Shown here piece after piece: positions 18,390-25,946 of a DNA stretch of 64,000 bases. Made by a program: the position numbers and the translations under genes. Origin of the DNA: Cytobacillus gottheilii (GTDB taxonomy: Bacteria; Bacillota; Bacilli; Bacillales; Cytobacillaceae). The notes below the pieces were generated by a model. It was not told the DNA's origin. It saw only the letters and a program-made list of their open reading frames with translations, and ran no database searches. Within the stretch, counting starts at the first letter, position 1. Each line of letters starts with the position of its first letter. Location of the stretch: contig NZ_LT800494.1 of assembly GCF_900166665.1 (NCBI RefSeq), positions 1,628,730-1,692,729 on the forward strand, in the 5' to 3' direction.

Positions 18390-18608
18390 TTATTCTTCGG
18401 AACTCTCTGGCTTTGGCGCCCGAACGACAGATTCAAATTTACCTTTATGGCTTCCGTCACAAAACGGAGCTTTTGCGCTTAACCCGCAGCGGCAAAGCGA
18501 AAATGCTGGCTTTGTTTCAAACGGATTTCCTTCTGCATCAATTAGCTCGACATCACCAGAAATGCGAAGTGATCCATTATCATTTACTTTAATTTGTACT
18601 TTTGACAT
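18390..18608 (-). CDS. CDGSH iron-sulfur domain protein
   Basis: 72 aa from ATG 18608, behind GAGGGGGA; the upstream extension of the frame is a shadow. The complete CDGSH motif is present: Cys39, Cys41, Cys50 and His54 in CRCGLSAKAPFCDGSH, which bind a labile [2Fe-2S] cluster. It is probably a small cytosolic redox or cluster-transfer protein. It is divergent from the HesB-like gene yqkB, another Fe-S protein, with a palindrome between them. Confidence 0.92.
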   Translation of the reverse strand: MSKVQIKVNDNGSLRISGDVELIDAEGNPFETKPAFSLCRCGLSAKAPFCDGSHKGKFESVVRAPKPESSEE

Positions 18609-18696
18609 GCTCTCAATCCCCCTCGTGACTATGGTATAAGGAAGAGAGCTAGAAAGCAACAGGCAAAAGCAAAATAGCAGAAGAAGCGGCAAGAAA

Positions 18697-18713
18697 TATG
18701 TTAAAATAACATA
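18697..18713. promoter_or_regulatory. Perfect 7+3+7 palindrome in a divergent Fe-S gene promoter
   Basis: TATGTTA-AAA-TAACATA lies 28 bp before yqkB and on the upstream side of the CDGSH gene. It overlaps a TAAAAT that could be a -10 box. It looks like a dimeric repressor site; the regulator is not known. Confidence 0.5.
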
Positions 18714-18740
18714 CTAAGCCATGAAAGGAGAGAAGTATTC

Positions 18741-19079
18741 ATGGAAATAAAGATTACAGAAGCAGCAGCTGTTAAATTAAACGAACGGCTACAGGGAAAA
18801 GAAGGATATTTGAAACTGAAATATGATACAGAGGGATGCGGCTGTGTTGTCAGCGGTGTGGCAGCATTATGGCTTGTAGACGAACTCGATAGTGATGATC
18901 TTGAGGTTGTAACTTCTTCAGGCAGTATATATATAGAAAAGTCTAAAATCGTCTTTCTTGATGAAAAGCTCATTATTGACTTTTCTGAAGCAGCGAACTG
19001 TTTTCAGCTAAAAAGTCCTAATCAGTATTTAAACCCGCGCATGAGTCTGATTGATCAAACGAAAAAAGCAAGTGTATAA
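18741..19079 (+). CDS. yqkB: HesB/IscA-like iron-sulfur biogenesis family protein (YqkB)
   Basis: 112 aa with the HesB-like beta fold: MEIKITEAAAVKLNERL at the N-terminus and EGCGCVVSGVAALWLVDE in the middle. The Cys pattern is GCGC, and the usual C-terminal Cys-X-Cys of IscA is missing, so it belongs to the divergent YqkB/YneR branch and may not carry a cluster in the IscA way. ATG behind AAAGGAGA. Same relative place as yqkB in B. subtilis. Confidence 0.85.
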   Translation: MEIKITEAAAVKLNERLQGKEGYLKLKYDTEGCGCVVSGVAALWLVDELDSDDLEVVTSSGSIYIEKSKIVFLDEKLIIDFSEAANCFQLKSPNQYLNPRMSLIDQTKKASV

Positions 19080-19083
19080 AGAA

Positions 19084-19129
19084 ACGGCATGAAGAGCTTG
19101 TATGATAAGTGTCTTCATGCCGTTTTTTT
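19084..19129 (+). terminator. Terminator of yqkB
   Basis: A perfect 12-bp stem (19084-19095 with 19112-19123) followed by T7. Confidence 0.9.
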
Positions 19130-19173
19130 CAACTTAGAGCAGTACCTAGATCCAGGGCTTTTTATATATTGAG

Positions 19174-20121
19174 CTAAGAGCTGCTGGGCACTGGTTCCAC
19201 ATGCTCATTTTTTGCATCAACATACTCATCCAAAAATTCATCAATGACACGCTCATAGTCTTCCTTATTCTCATTGTACGATTGAGCATGAATGCCGTTT
19301 GTCGCCAAATAGAGCTTTTTTGGACCTTGTTTGCGCTGAAAAAGTTCTTCGGTCATTGTTGGCAGGATAAAATCATCCAATTGGCTGTGTATAAAAAGAA
19401 TGGGCTTTTGAATATTTTCAATTACCGATATTGGAGATACAGCTTTTATTGAATAACGCTGGCGCACTCGAATGAATAGGTCAGCGAGCGGGATGAGCAA
19501 TTTCGGCGGCAGCAGCTTCATTTCCGTTTTCAGTCTATGAGAAAGCTGTTCCTCAAAGTCAGAAAAAGGGCAATCAGCGATATAAAAGTCCGCCCCATCC
19601 TCAAGCATCCCCGCATATAGCAGCATGGTCGCAGCTCCCATCGATTCACCATGAATGCCAATTTGAACCTCTGCACCTTTTTCCGCTTTCAGCCACTGCA
19701 CAACAGCCTGAAGATCGAACTTTTCATAATGCCCATAGCTCGTTGTTTTTCCTCCTGATTCACCGTGGCGGCGATGATCATAAATGACCGCATTATAGCC
19801 GCGCTTCAGAAAGATATTCATATACTTAACCGAGTTCATTTTGTTTTCGGTTACTCCGTGCGCAATAATAATGTATTTATTCTGGTCATGAGGTTCCGCA
19901 ATAATCGTTTTTAGAGGATATCCAAAAGGAGAGGGAATGGAAACTTCTCTTTTAGGAAGATTTTCGAAAGCAAGGGGATCGAATCGGCCAGCCTCTTTTT
20001 CGCGATTTAAAATAAAGGCGTCATCCTTCTTCTTCATATACATCAGGCGATTAGAAAAATAAACCCCTAGAGTAGTCAAAAAGAGAATGAAAGAAAGTAA
20101 AAAACGGAGAAGTCTTCTCAT
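19174..20121 (-). CDS. yqkD: Membrane-anchored alpha/beta hydrolase (YqkD)
   Basis: 315 aa from ATG 20121, 9 bp after AAAGGAG; the ATG 6 bp upstream is too close to that site. An N-terminal membrane helix (LLSFILFLTTLGVYF) is followed by an alpha/beta hydrolase domain: oxyanion region IIAHGVTEN, nucleophile Ser160 in HGESMG, Asp in HSQLDDF, and His in NGIHAQ. It resembles BEM46/YqkD-type serine hydrolases, with the active domain outside the membrane or at its surface. Substrate unknown. Confidence 0.88.
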   Translation of the reverse strand: MRRLLRFLLSFILFLTTLGVYFSNRLMYMKKKDDAFILNREKEAGRFDPLAFENLPKREVSIPSPFGYPLKTIIAEPHDQNKYIIIAHGVTENKMNSVKYMNIFLKRGYNAVIYDHRRHGESGGKTTSYGHYEKFDLQAVVQWLKAEKGAEVQIGIHGESMGAATMLLYAGMLEDGADFYIADCPFSDFEEQLSHRLKTEMKLLPPKLLIPLADLFIRVRQRYSIKAVSPISVIENIQKPILFIHSQLDDFILPTMTEELFQRKQGPKKLYLATNGIHAQSYNENKEDYERVIDEFLDEYVDAKNEHVEPVPSSS

Positions 20122-20311
20122 GTTCATTTCTCCTTTAATGTTTTTTCTTTTATTTTACCATTAACGGAAAAAAATAAACTATCAGTTAGCCTAAAAATGT
20201 AAAATTACACAATTTATCTAATTGAAAAACGTATGTGATCTCTTCACATATAGTCTTATGCAGAGGGAAAACAGATATGTAGAAGAGGAAAAAACTTAAC
20301 ATAAATTTATG

Positions 20312-20479
20312 CTTGATCGGAAGAAAGGAACGTTTGATAGGAAAGCGGTTTTATTTGATAGGAAAATGAAAATTTTTGATAGGAAAGCGGTTTTATTTGA
20401 TAGGAAAATGAAAATTTTTGATAGGAAAGCGGTTTTATTTGATAGAAAAACGAAAAATTTTGATAGGAACCAGGCTGAA
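20312..20479. repeat. 21-bp tandem repeat array, eight units
   Basis: The word TTTGATAG starts at 20333, 20354, 20375, 20396, 20417, 20438 and 20459, exactly every 21 bp; a degenerate unit (CTTGATCG) starts at 20312. Units alternate between two versions, one with GGAAAGCGGTTTTA and one with GGAAAATGAAAATT, giving a 42-bp higher-order repeat. It lies between yqkD and a small gene, with no supported coding role. Confidence 0.95.
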
Positions 20480-20559
20480 TAACTGGGGAGGAACTGGAGA
20501 AGTACATAGTAGTACCATTTTAAGTGAGGTGTAGAAGCAAGGGTAGCATCATAAATGAT

Positions 20560-20587
20560 AAAAAAGCCGTCTGCTAAAGCAGCGGCC
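20560..20587 (-). terminator. Terminator of the 43-aa gene
   Basis: On the minus strand GGCCGCTGCT..AGCAGACGGC forms a stem with one bulged base and runs into T6. Confidence 0.75.
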
Positions 20588-20607
20588 CTAACTTGTTAAA
20601 GAACAAA

Positions 20608-20739
20608 TCACTGTTGTGAATTTTGTCTTTTGGTGGGATGAATTGCCTTTTCTAATTCTTCAGCGGCTATTGTGTTATTGACTGTATCGCTGTTTGGTTT
20701 TCCTTTTTGGCTGTTTCCTTTATCGCGCTTTTGGCTCAT
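20608..20739 (-). CDS. Small hydrophilic protein of unknown function
   Basis: 43 aa, MSQKRDKGNSQKG at the start and HPTKRQNSQQ at the end, rich in Gln, Asn, Lys and Ser. AGGAAGGAGC stands 6 bp before the ATG and a terminator follows the stop by about 20 bp, so it is a complete small gene. The composition is like that of small spore or coat-associated peptides, but I do not recognise the family. Confidence 0.7.
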   Translation of the reverse strand: MSQKRDKGNSQKGKPNSDTVNNTIAAEELEKAIHPTKRQNSQQ

Positions 20740-20816
20740 TTCACAAGCTCCTTCCTAAAAATAAGATCACTTTTAAGATGGATCAAATAGGAATGAGCTA
20801 TTCACAAAAGAAAAAG

Positions 20817-21716
20817 TTAATACGACTGCAATTGATAATACATGCTTTCAATCGGCCGTGACAGATAGGGCTTGACGGCATCAACAGCATGAAGCAGCTT
20901 ATTCAAATCAATATGGGTTTGAATGCCCATTCGCTCGAGCATGTAGACAACATCTTCAGTGGCTGCATTTCCAGAAGCACCAGGTGCAAACGGGCAGCCG
21001 CCAAGACCGCCGGCAGATGTATCGAAGCGGCTGATGCCTGCCTGCAGGGCAGCGTAAATATTAGCGAGAGCCATTTTGCGGGTATCATGGAAATGAGCGG
21101 TCAATAATGTATTCGGAAACTCCTTGATCAGCATAGAAAAAAGCTGATAGGATTCTGAAGGAACGGCCATGCCAATTGTATCTGCCACACTAAGTTCATC
21201 AGCGCCAGCTTCAGCAAATTGGCGGCAAAGTTTTAGCGTGTCCTCTGGGGCAATTTTCCCCTCATATGGACAATAAAAGGCAGTAGAAATACAGGCGCGC
21301 ACAAAATAGCCCTTTTCCTTTAATTCAGCGATCAGCGGAACAAGTTCGGACATGCTTTGTTCTGTTGTTTTGTTTATGTTTTTTTGATTAAACGAATTGC
21401 TGACCCCGACAAATACAGCAGCAGCCTTGCAGGATGTTTGATAGAGCCTGAGGATTCCCTTTGTATTTGGGACAAGGATGATCTCCCGCGTATGGTCTGT
21501 CAGACAGGAGAAGGCAATGTCATCAGCATCCTGCATTTGCGGCACCCACTTTGGAGAGACAAATGAAGTGATCTCCATTTCTGTAATGCCAGCCTCTTTT
21601 AATCTAGCAATAAATTCTTTTTTGACGTCTGTTGGAACAAACTCCTTTTCATTTTGTAAACCGTCCCGCGGGCCAACTTCAATAATTGTTACTTCGGCAG
21701 GAAGACTGTCCGTCAT
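20817..21716 (-). CDS. mvaB: Hydroxymethylglutaryl-CoA lyase
   Basis: It cleaves 3-hydroxy-3-methylglutaryl-CoA to acetoacetate and acetyl-CoA, the last step of leucine breakdown. The protein is 299 aa, a DRE-TIM metallolyase. EVGPRDGLQNE holds the metal and acid residues, TAHFHDTR the metal-binding His pair, and GGLGGCPFAPGASGN the catalytic Cys of HMG-CoA lyases. ATG behind AAAGGAGATGA. It is divergent from scoA-scoB, which would activate the acetoacetate product, with CcpA-like sites between. Confidence 0.93.
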   Translation of the reverse strand: MTDSLPAEVTIIEVGPRDGLQNEKEFVPTDVKKEFIARLKEAGITEMEITSFVSPKWVPQMQDADDIAFSCLTDHTREIILVPNTKGILRLYQTSCKAAAVFVGVSNSFNQKNINKTTEQSMSELVPLIAELKEKGYFVRACISTAFYCPYEGKIAPEDTLKLCRQFAEAGADELSVADTIGMAVPSESYQLFSMLIKEFPNTLLTAHFHDTRKMALANIYAALQAGISRFDTSAGGLGGCPFAPGASGNAATEDVVYMLERMGIQTHIDLNKLLHAVDAVKPYLSRPIESMYYQLQSY

Positions 21717-21793
21717 GTTTTCATCTCCTTTTTCATAAAGTAAAAAAGTAGTAAGTTTTTAGCATTGTTTATAGCGCATTTCTGCACTTATTA

Positions 21794-21807
21794 AGAAAGC
21801 GTTTTCT
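21794..21807. promoter_or_regulatory. Candidate cre site 1 (CcpA)
   Basis: AGAAAGCGTTTTCT is nearly palindromic and close to the cre consensus TGWAANCGNTNWCA. It lies 78 bp upstream of mvaB in the divergent region. Confidence 0.6.
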
Positions 21808-21936
21808 TTATTGTATGGCAGGCTTTTAATGAAATGCAAGAATAATAGGAATTTTGACAAAATAAGAGGATTATTGCAGTTTTTAACGAATTAATTAATG
21901 GATAAGGCTCTGCGCTAATTAAGAGAAGAAACAAAA

Positions 21937-21950
21937 TGTAAGCGTTTACC
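21937..21950. promoter_or_regulatory. Candidate cre site 2 (CcpA)
   Basis: TGTAAGCGTTTACC matches the cre consensus at all but the last base. It lies 26 bp before the scoA start, just ahead of its ribosome binding site, where bound CcpA would block transcription. Confidence 0.75.
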
Positions 21951-21975
21951 CAATTGGAGAGAAAGGAGCAGAACT

Positions 21976-22665
21976 ATGAAAAATATCTATAGCTCATTTA
22001 GTGATGCAGTAAAAGACATATATGACGGCGCCACCATTATGGTTGGAGGCTTCGGCTTATGCGGAATACCAGAAAATCTAATTCTTGCATTAATGGAGAA
22101 GGGTGTAAAAGATTTAACAGTAATCTCTAACAATTGCGGAGTTGATGATTGGGGACTTGGGCTGCTGTTAAAAAACAATCAAATCAAAAAGATGATCGGT
22201 TCCTATGTGGGAGAAAACAAAGAGTTTGAAAGACAGGTGCTGTCTGGGGAATTGCAGGTAGAATTGCTGCCGCAAGGGACGCTTGCTGAAAAAATCAGAG
22301 CAGGAGGAGCAGGCATTCCTGCTTTTTACACACCGGCAGGCGTTGGCACACCGATAGCAGAAGGAAAAGAAACAAAGGTCTTTAATGGCAAAGAATATTT
22401 ACTTGAAGAGGCATTGAAAGCAGATTTCAGTTTAGTGCGGGCGTGGCACGGAGATAAAATGGGCAACTTGATCTATCGGAAAACGGCGCGCAACTTTAAC
22501 CCTATGATTGCTGCCGCAGGGACAGTAACCATTGCGGAAGTGGAAGAGTTAAAGGAAATCGGTGAGCTGGATCCGAATAGCATTCACACACCAAGTATTT
22601 ATGTACAGGGAATGATCCAAGGTACCCAAGAAAAACGGATTGAGCGTTTGACGGTAAGCAAATAA
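21976..22665 (+). CDS. scoA: Acetoacetate:succinyl-CoA transferase, subunit A
   Basis: 229 aa. With subunit B it moves CoA from succinyl-CoA to acetoacetate (or another 3-oxoacid), letting ketone bodies enter acetyl-CoA metabolism. The family I signature [13 protein letters not shown] and the downstream [16 protein letters not shown] block are clear. ATG behind AAAGGAGCAG. Subunit B begins 19 bp after the stop. The divergent HMG-CoA lyase makes the substrate. Confidence 0.93.
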   Translation: MKNIYSSFSDAVKDIYDGATIMVGGFGLCGIPENLILALMEKGVKDLTVISNNCGVDDWGLGLLLKNNQIKKMIGSYVGENKEFERQVLSGELQVELLPQGTLAEKIRAGGAGIPAFYTPAGVGTPIAEGKETKVFNGKEYLLEEALKADFSLVRAWHGDKMGNLIYRKTARNFNPMIAAAGTVTIAEVEELKEIGELDPNSIHTPSIYVQGMIQGTQEKRIERLTVSK

Positions 22666-22684
22666 AGTGAAAGGAGTTGTACAT

Positions 22685-23353
22685 ATGAAGAACGATAAAG
22701 CAGCCATCCGTGAAAAAATTGCAAGAAGGGCAGAAAAGGAAATTAAAGACGGCTATTATGTAAACTTAGGGATTGGAATGCCGACATTAGTGGCAAATTA
22801 TATCGGAGAAAATAAACAAGTGGTTCTTCAATCCGAGAACGGTTTACTTGGAATCGGGCCATATCCGCAAGCAGGCGGAGAGGATGCGGATTTAATCAAT
22901 GCAGGGAAAGAAACCGTCACTGCAATCCCTGGTTCTTCTTATTTTGACAGTGCCGAATCATTTGCGATGATCCGCGGCGGACATGTCGATATTGCCATAC
23001 TCGGCGGAATGGAGGTATCACAGGAAGGCGATCTTGCCAATTGGATGATCCCCGGAAAAATGATTAAAGGCATGGGTGGTGCAATGGATTTAGTGCATGG
23101 AGCCAATAACATCATTGTCATAATGGATCATGTGAATAAAAACGGAGAATCGAAAATCCTGAAAAAATGCACGCTGCCGCTGACGGGAAAGCAGGTCGTC
23201 AACCGAATTATCACCGAAATGGCTGTTATTGATGTGACAGAAACAGGCTTAAAGCTCGCCGAAGTGGCAAATGGCTATACAATTGAAGAGGTTGTGCAGG
23301 CAACAGAAGCGGAGTTACATGTAGATGACTCTGTTAAAACTGAAGCTTTTTAA
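22685..23353 (+). CDS. scoB: Acetoacetate:succinyl-CoA transferase, subunit B
   Basis: 222 aa from ATG 22685, behind AAAGGAG; the GTG start 18 bp upstream is not needed. Glu51 in SENGLLG is the residue that forms the CoA thioester. [13 protein letters not shown] and [14 protein letters not shown] are further family I blocks. It forms the enzyme with scoA and should share its cre-controlled promoter. Confidence 0.94.
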   Translation: MKNDKAAIREKIARRAEKEIKDGYYVNLGIGMPTLVANYIGENKQVVLQSENGLLGIGPYPQAGGEDADLINAGKETVTAIPGSSYFDSAESFAMIRGGHVDIAILGGMEVSQEGDLANWMIPGKMIKGMGGAMDLVHGANNIIVIMDHVNKNGESKILKKCTLPLTGKQVVNRIITEMAVIDVTETGLKLAEVANGYTIEEVVQATEAELHVDDSVKTEAF

Positions 23354-23426
23354 TTCAGATTTTAACATCGCCAAGAGACAAGTTTTTTGCTATAATGAGC
23401 AAAAAATTAAGCGGAGGATTCAAGCA

Positions 23427-23669
23427 ATGAAGAGAAAACAGCAGCCGGCCCGTAAACAAGAAGATAAGCCCGTTACGCTCGGAGACATGTTAAACGAAAG
23501 CTTAATGGATCAGCTGAAAAATAAAAAGCAGGAACTTAAAGCAGAAGCCGATCAAAAGCGGGAAGAAGAAGAGCGCCGCAAGAAAGAAGAACGTAAACAG
23601 CGCGAAAAGAATAAAAGCTTTGAGGAGCTGCTTGGAGAAAGCAATATGAATTGGCGTGAATATAAGTAA
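23427..23669 (+). CDS. yqkE: YqkE family protein (DUF3886)
   Basis: 80 aa, highly charged. A short head (VTLGDMLNESLMDQL) is followed by a Lys/Glu/Arg-rich continuous helix or coiled coil and a conserved tail NMNWREYK. ATG 23427 behind GCGGAGGA; the open frame upstream overlaps scoB and is not coding. A TATAAT at 23391-23396 may be its own -10 box. It is convergent with yqkF, as in B. subtilis. Function unknown. Confidence 0.82.
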   Translation: MKRKQQPARKQEDKPVTLGDMLNESLMDQLKNKKQELKAEADQKREEEERRKKEERKQREKNKSFEELLGESNMNWREYK

Positions 23670-23680
23670 AAAGCTTACAG

Positions 23681-23714
23681 AAAAGGTCACCTTATCAACA
23701 TAAGATGACCTTTT
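23681..23714. terminator. Bidirectional terminator between yqkE and yqkF
   Basis: A 15-bp stem with one mismatch (23681-23695 with 23700-23714), A-rich on the left and T-rich on the right. Confidence 0.85.
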
Positions 23715-23719
23715 TTCTA

Positions 23720-24625
23720 TTACCTGTGTTCCGAATATCCGGTACTGCTTGTTAGTTGTTGAATCACTTTCAATTCTTCCAGTGATAGGGCAGGTTTGCG
23801 GACTGCGGCAGCATTTTGCTGAACTTGTTCAACCGAGCTTGCTCCGGCGATGACAGACGCGACCGCAGTCTGTGCTAAATTAAACTGCATAGCGATTTCA
23901 CCTGGAGAGCGATCGCCAAGCTTCTCTTCAAGGCTCGGGATTAGCTGCTGTAAATCTTCATAGCTGTAGCTTAGATAGCCGTTTTTTTGTGCTTTGGCGA
24001 GGTTGCCGTTTAAGATTCCTTTTGCAAGTGGACCGCGTGTAACAACGCTTATTTTTTTCTGCTCTAAAAGGGGAAACGCCTGCTCCTCTGGACGGCGGTC
24101 AAGCATGCTGTATTGCATCATAACCGAGACGATATTTGATTTTTCCGCATATTCGCGAATCACATTTGGGCGAATGGAAGAGATGCCATAATAGCGGATG
24201 TAGCCTTCCGTTACAAGCTCCTCGAATGCTTCAATCGTTTCCTCTATATTGTCTTCGATTGTGCCGCCATGCAGCTGATACAAATCAATATAATCTGTCT
24301 GGAGCCTCTGCAGACTATGTTTGACTGCTTCCTTTATGTGTTTTTTGGAAGGATCCCAGCTCCAGCCATCTTTGTTTTCATTCCAGCGGTTCCCTGCTTT
24401 TGTCGCAATGATCACTTTATCGCGAACCGACTTTAAAGCTTGGCCGACAATCTTTTCATTTTCGCCAAAATCATATAAATCTGCTGTATCAACATAATTA
24501 ATGCCGGCATCCAGAGCTGCTTCAATAATATTTTTCCCTTTGCTCAGATCTGTACCAAGCGACATGCAGCCTAAACCCAAAACGCTTGCATGAAGCTCAG
24601 AAGTGCCAATTTGTCTCTTCTCCAT
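23720..24625 (-). CDS. yqkF: Aldo/keto reductase (YqkF)
   Basis: 301 aa, NADPH-dependent oxidoreductase on a TIM barrel. The catalytic tetrad members are visible: Asp and Tyr in NYVDTADLYDFGENE, Lys in VIIATKAGNRW, and His in LYQLHGGTIED. Of the two adjacent ATG codons, 24625 has the better distance from GGTGGTGG. The physiological substrate is not known. The 126-bp repeat array lies directly upstream. Confidence 0.9.
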   Translation of the reverse strand: MEKRQIGTSELHASVLGLGCMSLGTDLSKGKNIIEAALDAGINYVDTADLYDFGENEKIVGQALKSVRDKVIIATKAGNRWNENKDGWSWDPSKKHIKEAVKHSLQRLQTDYIDLYQLHGGTIEDNIEETIEAFEELVTEGYIRYYGISSIRPNVIREYAEKSNIVSVMMQYSMLDRRPEEQAFPLLEQKKISVVTRGPLAKGILNGNLAKAQKNGYLSYSYEDLQQLIPSLEEKLGDRSPGEIAMQFNLAQTAVASVIAGASSVEQVQQNAAAVRKPALSLEELKVIQQLTSSTGYSEHR

Positions 24626-24694
24626 CATTCCACCACCAGTTTTTTCTTTTATTTTAACGGAGACAACCAAAGACGCCAAATCATAACACTTAAC

Positions 24695-25228
24695 AAGAAA
24701 AGCGGAGGCGGCTCGCTCAGCTGCGACAAGCATAAGGCGAGCCAGCCGGAAGGTTGTTCTTTAACCTTTTGGCTGGATTGACTTATGACCTCGAGCAGCT
24801 AGCCGCCGGAGCTAGACAACAAGAAAAGCGGAAGGCGCTTGCCCAGGGACGACAAGCTTAAGACAAGATGGCTAGAAGGTTGTTCTTTAACCTTCTGGAC
24901 AGATTGGCTTAAGACCTCGAGTCCCTAGCGCCTGTAGCTAGACAAAAAGAAAAGCGGAAGGCGCTTGCCCAGGGACGACAAGCTTAAGACAAGATGGCTA
25001 GAAGGTTGTTCTTTAACCTTCTGGACAGATTGGCTTAAGATCTCGAGTCCCTAGCGCCTGTAGCTAGACAAAAAGAAAAGCGGAAGGCGCTTGCCCAGGG
25101 ACGACAAGCTTAAGACAAGATGACTAGAAGGTTGTTCTTTAACCTTCTGGACAGATTGGCTTAAGACCTCGATTCCCTAGCGCCTGTAGCTGGACAACAA
25201 GAAAAGCGGAAGGCGGCTCGCCCTTAAA
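24695..25228. repeat. 126-bp tandem repeat array, four full units plus a partial fifth
   Basis: AAGAAAAGCGGA starts at 24695, 24821, 24947, 25073 and 25199, exactly 126 bp apart. Units 2-4 are nearly identical, unit 1 is diverged, and unit 5 breaks off after ~30 bp. Each unit is a long imperfect palindrome: AGGCGCT..AGGGA pairs with TCCCTAGCGCCT at the outside, and AGAAGGTT / AACCTTCT closes the centre around GTTCTTT. No reading frame runs across the array. It resembles hairpin repeats scattered in other Bacillaceae genomes. Confidence 0.95.
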
Positions 25229-25307
25229 AGTAACGCAGTCTTCGCCACGTCCTATGGGCAAGCTTAAAGCGAAATGAGCCACACGTCGAAACTTTCTGCT
25301 GCGTTAC
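25229..25307. repeat. Hairpin element ending the 126-bp array
   Basis: AGTAACGCAG (25229-25238) and CTGCGTTACT (25298-25307) form a perfect 10-bp outer stem around ~59 nt. It replaces the body of the truncated fifth unit, as if one repeat type had inserted into another. Confidence 0.75.
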
Positions 25308-25388
25308 TCATTCATACTTTCTGATAGTATAAAAAAATGGGTATGATAAAATAGAGCAGGTAATGTACATACAAGGGAGTGTCAGGGA

Positions 25389-25946
25389 ATGAGCAGTCTT
25401 GAAGAAAAAACAATAAAAACAGAATCTATTTTTAAAGGGAGAATCATTAGTCTGCAAGTTGATGATGTAGAACTTCCTAATGGCAAGCATGCAAAAAGAG
25501 AACTAATTAAGCACCCTGGTGCGGTTGCTGTTTTAGCAGTGACAGATGAACAGAAAATCATCATGGTTGAGCAATATCGTAAAGCACTTGAAAAAACGAT
25601 TGTAGAAATCCCGGCAGGCAAGCTTGAACAGGGAGAAGATCCACAAGAATGCGCGAAAAGAGAACTGGAGGAAGAAACAGGGTATGAAGCGGCGGAATGG
25701 TCCCTATTAACCTCTTTCTATACTTCACCGGGATTTGCGGATGAAATTGTTCATTTATACATAGCGAAAGGTCTTACCCAAAAAGAAAACAGTGCAGAAC
25801 TAGATGAAGATGAATTTGTGAATCTAATGGAATTAACACTGGCCGAAGCAGAGCAGCTTGTGAATGAGCAGAGAATCTATGATGCCAAGACGGCTTATGC
25901 TGTATTATATTTAAAGCTTCAAGAGGCCCTGAAAGCATCGAAATGA
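25389..25946 (+). CDS. nudF: ADP-ribose pyrophosphatase (Nudix)
   Basis: It hydrolyses ADP-ribose to AMP and ribose 5-phosphate, clearing reactive nucleotide sugars. 185 aa, with a complete Nudix box GX5EX7REUXEEXGU at residues 77-99 (Glu83, Arg91-Glu96, Gly98). ATG behind AAGGGAGTGTCAGGG. Its stop overlaps the next start by 4 bp (ATGA), so the pair is translationally coupled. Matches B. subtilis nudF (yqkG). Confidence 0.93.
   Translation: MSSLEEKTIKTESIFKGRIISLQVDDVELPNGKHAKRELIKHPGAVAVLAVTDEQKIIMVEQYRKALEKTIVEIPAGKLEQGEDPQECAKRELEEETGYEAAEWSLLTSFYTSPGFADEIVHLYIAKGLTQKENSAELDEDEFVNLMELTLAEAEQLVNEQRIYDAKTAYAVLYLKLQEALKASK

Noticed and set aside
20307..20507. 66-codon minus-strand frame with repeated SYQKFSFSYQIKPL units
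   Set aside because: The 21-bp repeat is a multiple of 3, so an open frame arises by itself. There is no ribosome binding site.
24695..25307. Possible CRISPR array
   Set aside because: The 126-bp units are joined head to tail with no unique spacers and no cas genes nearby. The 21-bp array also lacks spacers.
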